Source of the DNA: JAQGMV01 sp963828715
Lineage (GTDB): Bacteria; Pseudomonadota; Gammaproteobacteria; Burkholderiales; SG8-41
Length of the DNA stretch: 64,000 bases
Direction of reading: 5' to 3'
Assembly: GCA_963828715.1 (NCBI GenBank)
Contig: CAWHFX010000002.1
Span: 558,001-622,000, forward strand
Shown here: in pieces, positions 42,816-51,715 of the stretch
How positions within the stretch are numbered: position 1 is the stretch's first letter
How the letters are laid out: every line of letters begins with the position of its first letter
The notes under the pieces: model-generated
Seen by the model: only the letters and a program-made list of their open reading frames with translations
Databases searched by the model: none
What the model was told of the DNA's origin: nothing
Translations under genes and position numbers: made by a program

Positions 42816-43674
42816 CTAGTAAACGGTCAGCCCCCGGCTGCGGAACTGATTGCGCACGCGCTCCATCACGGCCACGCTGGGCGGCTCGCTGTTCTCCAAT
42901 GGGTACTTGAGCTTCAGCTTGTGCCACTTGTCCTTACCCATCTGGTGGAAGCGCAGCGTTTCCACCCGTTCCACGGTCTTCAGGTTCGCCACGATATCGG
43001 CGACCTTCTCGACGTTGTCTTCGCCGTCGGTGAGCCCCGCCACGACGACGTAACGGATCCACATCGGCCGGCCGAGTGTGGAGAGCCGTCGTGCGTAGTC
43101 GATCGTCGGCTGCAGCGGCTGGCGCGTCACTTTCTCGTAGATTTCCGGATCACCCGATTTGATGTCGAGCAGATGCAGATCGATATTCATCAGATCCGCG
43201 TCGCTGAACTTCTCGCCGAGCCGGCCCGACGTATCCATGCAGGTGTGCAGGCCGAGCTGTTTGCACCGGCGAAACACCTGCTTCACGAACGCGTGCTGGA
43301 GTTGCGGCTCTCCTCCAGACAGCGTCACCCCGCCCTTGCTGAGCTTCAGCACCTGTGCGTATTTGCCGATGACCTGCATCGCGCGGGCAACCGTCACCGG
43401 CTTTCCATTGTGCTTGTGCCATGTGTCGGGGTTATGGCAGGTACTGGCAGCGGAGCAGGCATCCGGTGAGAAAGCCCACGAAACGGATGCCCGGCCCGTC
43501 AACGGTGCTGCCGACTTCGTACGAGTGCACGTACCCCGTGATGTCATCGCCCTCCTGCAGCTCTTCGAGATCGCCGGGGTATACGGCATAGTAATCGCGC
43601 GCGTCCTTGCTCTCCTGCGTGCCCTTCTTCGCAATGTGCGTGTCGTACCGGCTCCCGATGAGAGACTGGCTCAT
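42816..43674 (-). pseudogene. pflA: Pyruvate formate-lyase activating enzyme (radical SAM), frameshifted
   Basis: The first frame starts at 43674 (AAGGAG site eight bases upstream) and reads ITGYVHSYEVGSTVDGPGIR then FVGFLTGCLLRCQY. The second frame resumes CHNPDTWHKHNGKPVTV and continues KGGVTLSGGEPQLQHAFV, ICMDTSG-type THTCMDTSG (here LHTCMDTSG) and LLDIKSGDPEIYE to 42816. One extra base near 43440 falls inside the CxxxCxxC cluster motif, and removing it restores CLLRCQYC exactly. The enzyme uses SAM and a 4Fe-4S cluster to install the glycyl radical on PflB, encoded 12 bases upstream. Since both genes would be useless without it, a sequencing error is likely. Confidence 0.88.
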
Positions 43675-43686
43675 GCTCGCCACTCC

Positions 43687-45942
43687 TTACATGGCACCGT
43701 GGAAAGTTCGGTTGATGATGTCGAGCTGCTGCTCTTTCGTGAGCTTCACGAAGTTCACGGCGTAGCCGGAGACCCGGACCGTGAGTTGCGGATACTTATC
43801 TGGATTCTTCATCGCGTCCTGCAGCGTTTCGCGGTCCAGCACGTTGATGTTCACGTGGAAACCGCCGCTTCCGAAGTACGCATCGAGCGCGTTCACCCCT
43901 CGGTTCACGCGATCGGCCGCGCTGCCGAGCGCAGTCGGCACGACCGAAAGCGTGAGCGAGATCCCGTCTTCGGCGTCGTCGTATGGGATCTTGGCAACGG
44001 ACATCAACGCCGCCAGTGCGCCGTGTGTGTCGCGGCCGTTCGAGGGATTGGCACCTGGCGCAAAAGGTTCTCCTTTTTTGCGCCCGTCCGGCGTGTTGCC
44101 CGTCGCTTTTCCGTAAACGACGTTGGATGTAATCGTCAGCACCGACTGCGTGTGCACCGCGTTGCGGTAGGTCGGATACATGCGGATCTTGTTCATCATG
44201 ATCGACACGAGCATCTTCGCCAACTCGTCCGCGCGGTCCTCATTGTTGCCGAAGCAGGGGAACTCGCCCTCGGTCTTGAAATCGACGATGATCCCGCGCT
44301 CGTCGCGGATCGGCGTTACCTTCGCGTATTTGATCGCCGAGAGGCTGTCGGCGGCATGCGACAGGCCGGCGATGCCGCACGCCAGCGTGCGCAGCACGTC
44401 GCGGTCGTGCAGCGCCATCTCGACCGCCTCGTAGCAGTACTTGTCGTGCATGTAGTGGATGACATTGAGCGCGTTCACGTACGTCCGCGCGAGCCAGTCC
44501 ATCATCGGGTCGAGGCGTGCCATGACTTCGTCGTAGTCCAGCAAGTCGCCCTCGATCGGCGCGAGCCTGGGGCCGATCTGATTGCCGCTCACCTCGTCGC
44601 GGCCTCCATTCAGCGCGTAGAGCAGTGTCTTGGGCAGGTTCACGCGTGCGCCGAAGAATTGCATCTGCTTGCCGACCCGCATGGCCGACACGCAGCAGGC
44701 TATCGCGCAGTCGTCGCCCCACTTCGGGCGCATGAGGTCGTCGGCCTCGTACTGAATCGAGCTCGTGTCGATCGAGGCCTGAATCGCGAAGCGCTTGAAG
44801 CCGTCGGGCAGACGCGGCGACCAGAACACGGTGAGATTGGGTTCGGGCGCCGGTCCGAGGTTGTTAAGGGTGTGAAGCATCCGGAACGCGTTCTTCGTGA
44901 CCAGCGTGCGCCCGTCTTCACCCATTCCACCTAAGGCTTCAGTCACCCACACCGGGTCGCCCGAGAAAAGCTGGTTGTATTCCGGCGCGCGCAGGAAACG
45001 CACGAGGCGCCACTTGATGACGAGATCGTCGATGATCTCCTGCGCCTGGCTCTCGGTGAGCGTGCCGTCGCGCAGATCGCGCTCGAAATAGATGTCCCAG
45101 AACGTCGATAGCCGCCCCGCGGACATCGCGGCGCCATTCTGCTGCTTGATCGCGGCGAGGTAGCCGAAGTAGGTCCACTGCACGGCCTCGCGCGCATTGC
45201 GCGCGGGGCCCGAGATGTCGTAGCCGTACAGCGAAGCCATCTCGAGCAGTTCGTTCAACGAGCGGATCTGCTCGCTCAACTCTTCGCGCAGCCGGATGAT
45301 GTCCTCCGTCGAATGCCGGTCGTCGAGTTCGCGTTTTTCGCGTTGCTTGTCGGCGACCAGGAAATCGACGCCGTACAGCGCCACGCGACGGTAGTCGCCG
45401 ATGATGCGGCCCCGGCCGTACGCGTCCGGAAGCCCGGTCACAATGCCCGACGAGCGCGCCTTTCGGATCTCCGGCGTATACGCGTCGAACACGCCGTCGT
45501 TGTGCGTCTTGCGGTACTTCGTGAAGATCTCGCCGAGGCGTTCGTCCGGTTTGTAACCATAGGCCTCGAGGCTCGCCGCGACGACGCGCCAGCCCCCGAA
45601 CGGCATGATCGCGCGCTTCAGGGGTGCATCGGTTTGCAACCCGACGATGAGCTCGAGATCCTTATCGATATAACCGGGACCGTGCGCGAGGATGCTCGAC
45701 GGCACTTGCACCACATCGAGTATGCCCTTCTCACGTTCCTCGCGAAGCAGCGGCTGGAGCTTTTCCCAGAGCGCTTTCGTTCGCTCTGTCGGACCCGCGA
45801 GAAATGAACCATCACCCTCGTACGGCGTGTAGTTGCGCTGGATGAATTCACGAACGTTTACACGCTCCTGCCACGCGCCCGGCGTGAAGCCGCGCCAGGC
45901 GGCTTCCCAGCGCTCGCTTGCTGGTTTGAGAATGGCTGCCAT
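43687..45942 (-). CDS. pflB: Pyruvate formate-lyase (formate acetyltransferase)
   Basis: A 751-residue glycyl-radical enzyme. The active-site pair Cys-Cys is in DDCAIACCVSAMRVGKQ near residue 415, and the radical glycine in TVRVSGYAVNFVKLTKEQQ near residue 725. Other family landmarks are PDAYGRGRIIGDYRRVALYG and LTITSNVVYGKATGNTPDGR. It converts pyruvate and CoA to acetyl-CoA and formate without oxygen. First gene of the operon pflB-pflA-aspT-like-CBS-gntP-bdhA; a strong dyad element precedes it. Formate would leave through the FocA-like channel encoded just upstream on the same strand, and acetyl-CoA would feed Pta/AckA. Confidence 0.97.
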   Translation of the reverse strand: MAAILKPASERWEAAWRGFTPGAWQERVNVREFIQRNYTPYEGDGSFLAGPTERTKALWEKLQPLLREEREKGILDVVQVPSSILAHGPGYIDKDLELIVGLQTDAPLKRAIMPFGGWRVVAASLEAYGYKPDERLGEIFTKYRKTHNDGVFDAYTPEIRKARSSGIVTGLPDAYGRGRIIGDYRRVALYGVDFLVADKQREKRELDDRHSTEDIIRLREELSEQIRSLNELLEMASLYGYDISGPARNAREAVQWTYFGYLAAIKQQNGAAMSAGRLSTFWDIYFERDLRDGTLTESQAQEIIDDLVIKWRLVRFLRAPEYNQLFSGDPVWVTEALGGMGEDGRTLVTKNAFRMLHTLNNLGPAPEPNLTVFWSPRLPDGFKRFAIQASIDTSSIQYEADDLMRPKWGDDCAIACCVSAMRVGKQMQFFGARVNLPKTLLYALNGGRDEVSGNQIGPRLAPIEGDLLDYDEVMARLDPMMDWLARTYVNALNVIHYMHDKYCYEAVEMALHDRDVLRTLACGIAGLSHAADSLSAIKYAKVTPIRDERGIIVDFKTEGEFPCFGNNEDRADELAKMLVSIMMNKIRMYPTYRNAVHTQSVLTITSNVVYGKATGNTPDGRKKGEPFAPGANPSNGRDTHGALAALMSVAKIPYDDAEDGISLTLSVVPTALGSAADRVNRGVNALDAYFGSGGFHVNINVLDRETLQDAMKNPDKYPQLTVRVSGYAVNFVKLTKEQQLDIINRTFHGAM

Positions 45943-46010
45943 GCTTTCAGTCCTCCGTGCATTGATCGAAGCGGCGCTCTAAAGGGCGCGCGCGCCGAGC
46001 TACTTTCAGG

Positions 46011-46056
46011 AGCATTGCCATGAAGCAGTTCCGCATCAATTGGACCTTGGTCGCAT
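46011..46056 (-). promoter_or_regulatory. Dyad promoter element upstream of the pfl operon
   Basis: The minus strand reads GCGACCAAGGTCCAATTG (46039-46054 region) with the inner dyad intact except one outer base. AATGCT at 46016-46011 lies at the -10 position. The centre is 105 bases from the pflB start, the same distance as at the scoA copy. Confidence 0.75.
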
Positions 46057-46229
46057 GATCGCTGGGAGCGGTCGATGACGAGCACGGACACAGAAGACGC
46101 CGCAACCATCAGCAGCACGACCGGACGTCGAGCTTAAGAATTATGCGGCGGCGCAGCGAGGCCGCGAAGACGCAGACCGTTGAGAGAAAAGCGTGCACGC
46201 GACGTGCATCGGTTGAATATCTGTTGCGG

Positions 46230-47006
46230 TCAAGCCAGCTGCTCCTCACGCTCGCGTGGATTGAGGTACGTGAACGGCAGTCCGACCAGAACCACGCCCC
46301 CGACGATATTGCCCGCGGTGCTGTAGAGCAGGTTGTGAAGCGCATCGGCCAGCGTCAGCTTGCCGCCGCCGAGGATTGCCATCGCAAACGTTCCCATGTT
46401 GGCGATCGAATGCTCGAAGCCGAGGTACACGAAGATGAATACCACTGAAACCAGGATCAGGATCTTGGCGACTTCCTCCTTGCAGCGCAGTGCAATGCGT
46501 ACGGCCAGACAGACGATCCAGTTGGCCAGGATGCCCTTGACGAAAATGACGCCGGCTGCCTGGTGTGCCTTGTGCACAGCGCCGGTGAACAGCGCATGAT
46601 CGGGCGGTAATTGAGCGAGAGAGCCGGCCCCGACCAGCAGCACGGCGACGAGAATCGCACCGGCCAGATTGCCGAACCAGCAGGCAATCCACAGCAGCCC
46701 AGTCTGTCCCCAGTTGGTGCGCCCCTCGGCTGAAGAGACCGTCAGATACATCGTGTTGCTGGTAAAGAGCTCGGTATTCGTAAACACGATGATCGTGAGG
46801 CCGACGCCGAAAAACGCCGCCGCGATCACCTTGCCCAGGGATATGTCTCCAAGGTTGTGCATGAGCACCCAGAACACGAACACGACGATCGTAAGCCCCA
46901 TACCTGCGCCCACCGAGCGCAACATGTAGCGCGCGGGGTCGTCCTGCAGCAGGCTCAGTTTCGTGACGCCCGCGTCGGCTGCCTTCTCTACATGAACACG
47001 ATCCAT
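46230..47006 (-). CDS. focA: Formate/nitrite transporter (FNT) family channel, FocA-like
   Basis: A 258-residue protein with six helices and FNT motifs: FGVGLTIIVFTNTELFTSNTM (first half motif), FVKGILANWIVCLAVRIALR, and FEHSIANMGTFAMAILGGG (second). FNT pentamers pass formate, nitrite or similar small anions. Start at 47006 is supported by AGGAGG. It lies 16 bases after phaC and ends 288 bases before pflB, so formate export is the likely function. It belongs to the maoC/ptb-phaC-focA operon rather than to the pfl transcript, although readthrough is possible. Confidence 0.9.
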   Translation of the reverse strand: MDRVHVEKAADAGVTKLSLLQDDPARYMLRSVGAGMGLTIVVFVFWVLMHNLGDISLGKVIAAAFFGVGLTIIVFTNTELFTSNTMYLTVSSAEGRTNWGQTGLLWIACWFGNLAGAILVAVLLVGAGSLAQLPPDHALFTGAVHKAHQAAGVIFVKGILANWIVCLAVRIALRCKEEVAKILILVSVVFIFVYLGFEHSIANMGTFAMAILGGGKLTLADALHNLLYSTAGNIVGGVVLVGLPFTYLNPREREEQLA

Positions 47007-47022
47007 ATCCGAGGCCTCCTGG

Positions 47023-48732
47023 TCAGCCCTTTTGCACGACGTAACGGCCCGGCGCGGGTTCCACCGGCGGGTAGTCCCGGTTGCCGAGTTCCCTCGAGGC
47101 CGGGACGCTCGGCCCCGCGTGCTGCGCAAGCCATGCGGCCCAGCGTGGCCACCAGCTTCCCGCCGTGCTCTGCGCGGTCTCGAGCCAGCGCTGCGCGTCG
47201 CCGTCCTTCTTACCGTCCGCCCAGTAATTACGCTTGTTCAATGCGGGGTGGTTGATCACGCCCGCGATGTGTCCGCTCGCGCCCAGCACGAACGTCGTGT
47301 CACCGGAGAGGATCTCGCGCGAGGCGAAAGCCGTCTTCCACGGCACGATATGGTCATCGCGCGACGCGTACAGAAACGCCGGCACGTGGACCTGGGACAG
47401 GTCGACCGGCACGCCGCATTGCACCGTGCCGCCGGGACGGCGCAGCTTGTTCTCCAGATATGCGTTGCGTATGTACCAACAGAACATCGGTCCCGGCAGG
47501 TCGCTGCTGTCGGCGTTCCAGTACAGCATGTCGAACGCCGGCGGCGCCTTGCCTTTCAGATAGCTGTTCGTCACGTACTGCCAGACGAGATCGTTGGCGC
47601 GCAATGACGAGAACGCAGCCGCGAGCTCCTTGCCCTCCAGAATTCCGCCCTCTCCAATCGCCGCTTCCTTTGCGGCGACGGCTTGCTCGCTGATCAGCGT
47701 CCCCAGCTCGCCGGCATCGCCGAAGTCCAGCATCGTCGTGAGCAGCGTCAGCGAGGCCACCTTCGACTCGCCCCGCGCCGTCATTACCGCGAGCGCGGAC
47801 GACAGCAATGTGCCGCCGATGCAGAAGCCGAGCGCATTCACCCGGTCGGCGGCGCTCACGTCCAGGACGATGTCGATCGCCCGCAGGACGCCTTCGACAT
47901 AGTCATCCCACGTCAGTTTGCCGAGCTCCGGCGTGGCGGACCGCCACGACAGCATGAATACGGAGTGACCACGCTCCAGCGCGTAGCGCACGAACGAGTT
48001 CTTCGGCTGCAGATCGAGGATGTAAAACCTGTTGATGCACGGCGGGACGACGAGCAGCGGTCGTTTGGCCACTTCAGCCGTCACCGGTGCGTACTGAATC
48101 AGCTGAAACAGCTCATTTTCGTGGATCACCGCCCCGGGCGTCGTTGCGACACTGCGTCCGACCTCGAACGCACTTTCGTCCGTGGTGGAAATCCGCCCCT
48201 TGGCGAGGTCCTGGAAGAACAGCCGCACGCCCTCCACCACGCTTTGTCCGTTGGTTTCACGCGCGACCTCCAGGGCTTCGGGGTTCGTGATCAGGAAATT
48301 GGCCGGGTTCATCGCGTCGATGAACTGGCGCAGGCCGAAGCGCGCCTGTTCTTTCGTGCCGGCATCGAGTGCAGCGTTGTCGAGGCTGCTCTCCAGAAGG
48401 TCGGAATACGCCAGGTAGGTGCGTTTCACGGCGTCGGCCCACGGAGTGCTTTGCCATGCCTCATTCGCAAGGCGCTTCTCGCCAGAGGTCCCGGTCGCCG
48501 CAGAGGCGCTCTGGGGTGTCGACGCGGAGAGGCCGAACAGGGTGCCCCAGAAGCGGCCGACCGCGTTGGCGAACTCCTGTTGTGTCTGCGGATATCGCCT
48601 CAGGATCTCCAGCGGATCCGCGTTGGGCTGTACGCCATTCATCGCCGCGGAAGTGATTCGCCGGATCTCATCCTGACCCGCCGCTATGGCCTTCGCCAGC
48701 ACCTGCGCAGGATCCTTCGGATCGTCGGTCAT
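47023..48732 (-). CDS. phaC: Class I poly(3-hydroxyalkanoate) synthase
   Basis: A 569-residue PHA synthase. The lipase-like box GFCIGGTLL holds the catalytic Cys (about residue 305), ASRDDHIVPWKTAF the Asp and GASGHIAGVINHP the His. The N-terminal PhaC region (about 90-230) includes FLITNPEALEVARETNGQS and LLVVPPCINRFYILDLQP. It polymerises 3-hydroxybutyryl-CoA. The start at 48732 gives the usual length; longer in-frame starts would intrude into the upstream gene. It is flanked by MaoC-phosphotransacylase and FocA genes, not by phaA/phaB, so precursor supply would come from elsewhere or from the hbd gene in this island. Confidence 0.95.
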   Translation of the reverse strand: MTDDPKDPAQVLAKAIAAGQDEIRRITSAAMNGVQPNADPLEILRRYPQTQQEFANAVGRFWGTLFGLSASTPQSASAATGTSGEKRLANEAWQSTPWADAVKRTYLAYSDLLESSLDNAALDAGTKEQARFGLRQFIDAMNPANFLITNPEALEVARETNGQSVVEGVRLFFQDLAKGRISTTDESAFEVGRSVATTPGAVIHENELFQLIQYAPVTAEVAKRPLLVVPPCINRFYILDLQPKNSFVRYALERGHSVFMLSWRSATPELGKLTWDDYVEGVLRAIDIVLDVSAADRVNALGFCIGGTLLSSALAVMTARGESKVASLTLLTTMLDFGDAGELGTLISEQAVAAKEAAIGEGGILEGKELAAAFSSLRANDLVWQYVTNSYLKGKAPPAFDMLYWNADSSDLPGPMFCWYIRNAYLENKLRRPGGTVQCGVPVDLSQVHVPAFLYASRDDHIVPWKTAFASREILSGDTTFVLGASGHIAGVINHPALNKRNYWADGKKDGDAQRWLETAQSTAGSWWPRWAAWLAQHAGPSVPASRELGNRDYPPVEPAPGRYVVQKG

Positions 48733-48781
48733 GGCGACGACTCCTTCTCTTGATGCTGTATTGTGTTCCGATACCCGGGGC

Positions 48782-50200
48782 TTAGCGCTCTCCCGTGATT
48801 CCCGTCGCCGCGCGCCGATACATGTGTGCGACGAGCTGCACCAGTGCGGCGGAGGCCACCCATGAGCGCCGGTCGTCGCCACGGCTCGTCAGCGCGATGG
48901 GTACCCGCGCCCCGAGCACGACGCCGGCCGACAGCGCATCGGCCAGGTACTCGAGTTGTTTCGCGATCATGTTGCCGGCTTCGAGGTTCGGCGCGAGGAG
49001 TACGTCGGCCTGACCGGCTACGGCAGACGCAATGCCGATCGTCTCGGCGCCCTTGAGGGACACCGCCTGCTCAAAGGTAAGCGGGCCGTCGAGGATGCCG
49101 CCCGTGATCTGCCCGCGCTCGGCCATCTTGCAGAGCGTCGCCGCGTCGATCGTGTCCGGCATCTTCGGGTTGATCGTTGCGACCGCTGCGAGAAGGGCGA
49201 CCTTGGGCGCAGGAATGCCGAGCCAGTGCGCGAGGTCGATCGCGTTCTGGCAGATCTCGCGCTTCTCCGACAGACCCGGCGCGATGTTGATCATCGAGTC
49301 GGTAATCAGCAGCGCCTTGTTATACGTCGGCACGTCCATCGTGTGCACATGACTCATGCGGCGTTCGGTACGCAAGCCTTTCGTCGTCGAAATAGCCTGC
49401 CGGATGAGATCCTCGATCGAGCCGCTGCCTTTCATGATCCCTTCGATCCTGCCTTCCCGCGCGAGCCGGATCGCCTCGGCGACCGCTTCACGTGCGTTCG
49501 CTGCCTGCACGATCTCGAACGCACCGATATCGACGCCGCCGGTTTCGGCGTTCTCGCGCAGCACCCTCTCGGGCCCCACGAGGATCGGGAGAATGGCACC
49601 GTGTTCTGCGGCCGCCGCGATCCCGGCGAGCGATTCGGGGTCGGCCGGATGGGCGATAGCCGTCGCGACCGGCGCGAGCTTGCGCGCGTTGACGCGACCC
49701 ATGACCTCGCGAAAGCGCGCCTCCTTGTCATCGAAGCGGACTTCCGGAAGCTCGATCCTGACGCGCCGCACCTTCTCGGTGGGTGCAATCACGTCGGCGG
49801 TGCCTGACACGACGACTTCGCCGTCCTGGTTCAGGCACTCGGTGTCGAGCGCGATTCTGCCCTTCGCCGCGTCCTTCTCTTTCGCCGTCACCTTGACCGT
49901 GATCGTGTCGCCCACTTTGACCGGACGACGGAAGCGAAGATTCTGACCGAGGTAAATCGTGCCCGGGCCCGGAAACTCTGTGCCGAGCACTGTGGAAATG
50001 AGTGCGCCGCTCCACATCCCATGCCCGATCACCTCGCGAAAACGGCTGCTCATCGCATATTCGGGATCGACATGCGCCGGATTGATATCACCCGACATGA
50101 CCGCGAAGAGCTTGATGTCCTGCTCGGTGAGCGTGCGTTCGAGCGTGGCCGTGTCGCCGATCTTGATCTCGTCGAAGGTCCGGTTCTCGATGTGCTCCAT
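48782..50200 (-). CDS. MaoC-like hydratase fused to phosphate acetyl/butyryltransferase
   Basis: A 472-residue two-domain enzyme. Residues 1-150 are a MaoC hot-dog hydratase (FAVMSGDINPAHVDPEYA with the catalytic Asp-His pair, IGHGMWSGALISTVLG). Residues about 165-472 are a phosphotransacylase of the Ptb type (ILPILVGPERVLRENAE, MKGSGSIEDLIRQAI, ARVPIALTSRGDD). The first domain hydrates enoyl-CoA to (R)-3-hydroxyacyl-CoA, the second swaps CoA for phosphate. Such fusions are known in betaproteobacteria. It heads the operon with phaC and focA and is divergent from scoA-scoB-fabI across a shared dyad element. Confidence 0.92.
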   Translation of the reverse strand: MEHIENRTFDEIKIGDTATLERTLTEQDIKLFAVMSGDINPAHVDPEYAMSSRFREVIGHGMWSGALISTVLGTEFPGPGTIYLGQNLRFRRPVKVGDTITVKVTAKEKDAAKGRIALDTECLNQDGEVVVSGTADVIAPTEKVRRVRIELPEVRFDDKEARFREVMGRVNARKLAPVATAIAHPADPESLAGIAAAAEHGAILPILVGPERVLRENAETGGVDIGAFEIVQAANAREAVAEAIRLAREGRIEGIMKGSGSIEDLIRQAISTTKGLRTERRMSHVHTMDVPTYNKALLITDSMINIAPGLSEKREICQNAIDLAHWLGIPAPKVALLAAVATINPKMPDTIDAATLCKMAERGQITGGILDGPLTFEQAVSLKGAETIGIASAVAGQADVLLAPNLEAGNMIAKQLEYLADALSAGVVLGARVPIALTSRGDDRRSWVASAALVQLVAHMYRRAATGITGER

Positions 50201-50242
50201 TGTGCGCCTCCGCATCCGGAACCTGCCCGGCGATAACCGTAA

Positions 50243-50317
50243 GCCTGTCAGCGGCAAGCGGCATTCGTCATTGGGACCTTCGTCCAATTGCATCGCAAAG
50301 GACATCGGGGCTTAATC
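50243..50317. promoter_or_regulatory. Bidirectional dyad promoter element between the maoC/ptb and scoA operons
   Basis: ATTGGGACCTTCGTCCAATT (50271-50290) is symmetric over nearly 20 bases, with an AATT-type extension on both sides, unlike the one-sided copies elsewhere. Plus-strand -10 candidate CTTAAT at 50312-50317 starts 32 bases beyond the centre, and minus-strand CAGGCT at 50248-50243 starts 33 beyond it. Centre-to-start distances are 106 (scoA) and 80 (maoC/ptb). One regulator dimer could activate both operons. Confidence 0.75.
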
Positions 50318-50386
50318 GGATAGCGTTTTTTCCGCCTCCTCCCTGGCGCATTTGTGAACATTCGTACACACAAAGCGGAGGACAGC

Positions 50387-51034
50387 ATGCAGTGTGTTCC
50401 CCTCGAGAAAGCGGTCGCCCTGATCCCCGACGGTGCAACGATCATGGTCGGTGGTTTCATGGGCATCGGAACGCCCGAGAACCTGATGGACGAGCTGGTG
50501 CGCCAAGGCAAGCGCGACCTTACCGTCATCGCCAATGACAACGCGAGGCCGGGAGTCGGCGTCGGCAAGCTGGTGACAGCAGGCCTGGTGAAGAAGACGA
50601 TCTGCAGCCATATCGGCCTCAATCCCGAGACGCAGAAGAAGATGTTCGAGAAATCGATCGAGGTCGAGCTCGTGCCGCAGGGCACATTTGCCGAGCGCAT
50701 CCGTGCCGGCGGCTTTGGTTTGGGCGGGATCCTGACGCCCACCGGCGTCGGCACCCAGGTGGAAGAAGGCAAGCAAAAGGTCGAAGTCGGCGGCAGGGTT
50801 TATCTGCTCGAAACGGCGCTGCGCGCGGATTTCGCGCTCGTAAAGACGTTCCTGTGCGACTACATCGGCAATCTTCAGTACGCGCTCACGGCGCGCAATT
50901 TCAATCCGCTGATGGCGATGGCGGCGGATACGGTGATCGTCGAGGCCGAGCACATCGTGCCGGTCGGATTCATTTCGCCCGACCGCGTCATGACGCCTGC
51001 GCCGCTGGTCGATTACGTCATCACTCGCGAGTGA
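50387..51034 (+). CDS. 3-oxoacid/acetate CoA-transferase subunit A
   Basis: A 215-residue CoA-transferase alpha subunit: IPDGATIMVGGFMGIGTPEN at the start (the G-G-F loop), LTVIANDNARPGVGVGKLV, and LTPTGVGTQVEEGKQKVEVG. The ATG at 50387 has a GGAGGACA site. It pairs with the gene starting 13 bases downstream to make an alpha-beta enzyme that transfers CoA between acetate, butyrate or acetoacetate. A paralogous pair is encoded at 54.5-55.8 kb. Driven by the bidirectional dyad element. Confidence 0.9.
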   Translation: MQCVPLEKAVALIPDGATIMVGGFMGIGTPENLMDELVRQGKRDLTVIANDNARPGVGVGKLVTAGLVKKTICSHIGLNPETQKKMFEKSIEVELVPQGTFAERIRAGGFGLGGILTPTGVGTQVEEGKQKVEVGGRVYLLETALRADFALVKTFLCDYIGNLQYALTARNFNPLMAMAADTVIVEAEHIVPVGFISPDRVMTPAPLVDYVITRE

Positions 51035-51047
51035 AAGCGGGGTTGCC

Positions 51048-51698
51048 ATGGATGCACAAACCATTATCGCCAAGCGCATCGCACAGGAGCTTCGCGACGG
51101 AATGCTGGTCAATCTCGGCATCGGCATTCCGACGCAGGTCGCGAATCACCTCCCGGCGGGCCTCAACGTTTTTTTCCAGTCCGAGAATGGCCTGATCGGC
51201 ACCGGCCCGATTCCCGAGGAAGGTATGGGGCAGCGCCTTCTGACCGATGCGGCCGGGCGGCCTGTAACCGCGCTGCCTGGTGCATCTACGTTCGACAGCG
51301 CGATGTCGTTCGGCCTCATTCGCGGCGGACACGTCGATATGACCGTGCTGGGCGGCCTGCAGGTCGATGAGCATGGCTACCTTGCCAATTGGACGATCCC
51401 CGGCAAGCTCGTGCCCGGCATGGGCGGCGCCATGGACCTGGCGGTCGGTGCCAAGCACGTCATCGTTGCCATGCAGCACACGGCAAGAGGCAAACCCAAG
51501 ATTCTGCGCAAGTGCAACCTGCCGCTGACCTCGGTCCGCCCGGTGGATCTCGTGGTCACCGACATGGCGGTGATTTCATTTCCGGGCGGACAGGCAACGC
51601 TGCTTGAAACGGCGCCGGGTGTATCGGTCGAGCAGGTGCTCGCTGCCACCGAGGCCAAGCTCGAGGTGCCTTCCGTCGTTCCAAGCATGCAAATATAG
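51048..51698 (+). CDS. 3-oxoacid/acetate CoA-transferase subunit B
   Basis: A 216-residue beta subunit. MLVNLGIGIPTQVANHLPAG is typical; the catalytic Glu is in FFQSENGLIGTGP near residue 46. ALPGASTFDSAMSFGLIRGG and DLAVGAKHVIVAMQHTARGK follow. It starts 13 bases after the alpha subunit and precedes fabI copy 2 by 17 bases. The AATTGGACGATCC inside it is coding sequence for an ordinary ANWTIPG stretch and not a promoter element. Confidence 0.92.
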   Translation: MDAQTIIAKRIAQELRDGMLVNLGIGIPTQVANHLPAGLNVFFQSENGLIGTGPIPEEGMGQRLLTDAAGRPVTALPGASTFDSAMSFGLIRGGHVDMTVLGGLQVDEHGYLANWTIPGKLVPGMGGAMDLAVGAKHVIVAMQHTARGKPKILRKCNLPLTSVRPVDLVVTDMAVISFPGGQATLLETAPGVSVEQVLAATEAKLEVPSVVPSMQI

Positions 51699-51715
51699 AG
51701 AATAAGGAGACCATC

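Noticed and set aside
43159..44934. Open frame of about 590 codons on the plus strand
   Set aside because: It is antisense to pflA and pflB, with shadow-like Arg/Val/His composition and no recognisable motifs.
51380..51395. AATTGGACGATCC resembling a half of the dyad element
   Set aside because: It lies in the middle of the CoA-transferase subunit B gene, encodes a conserved ANWTIPG stretch and has only one half-site.
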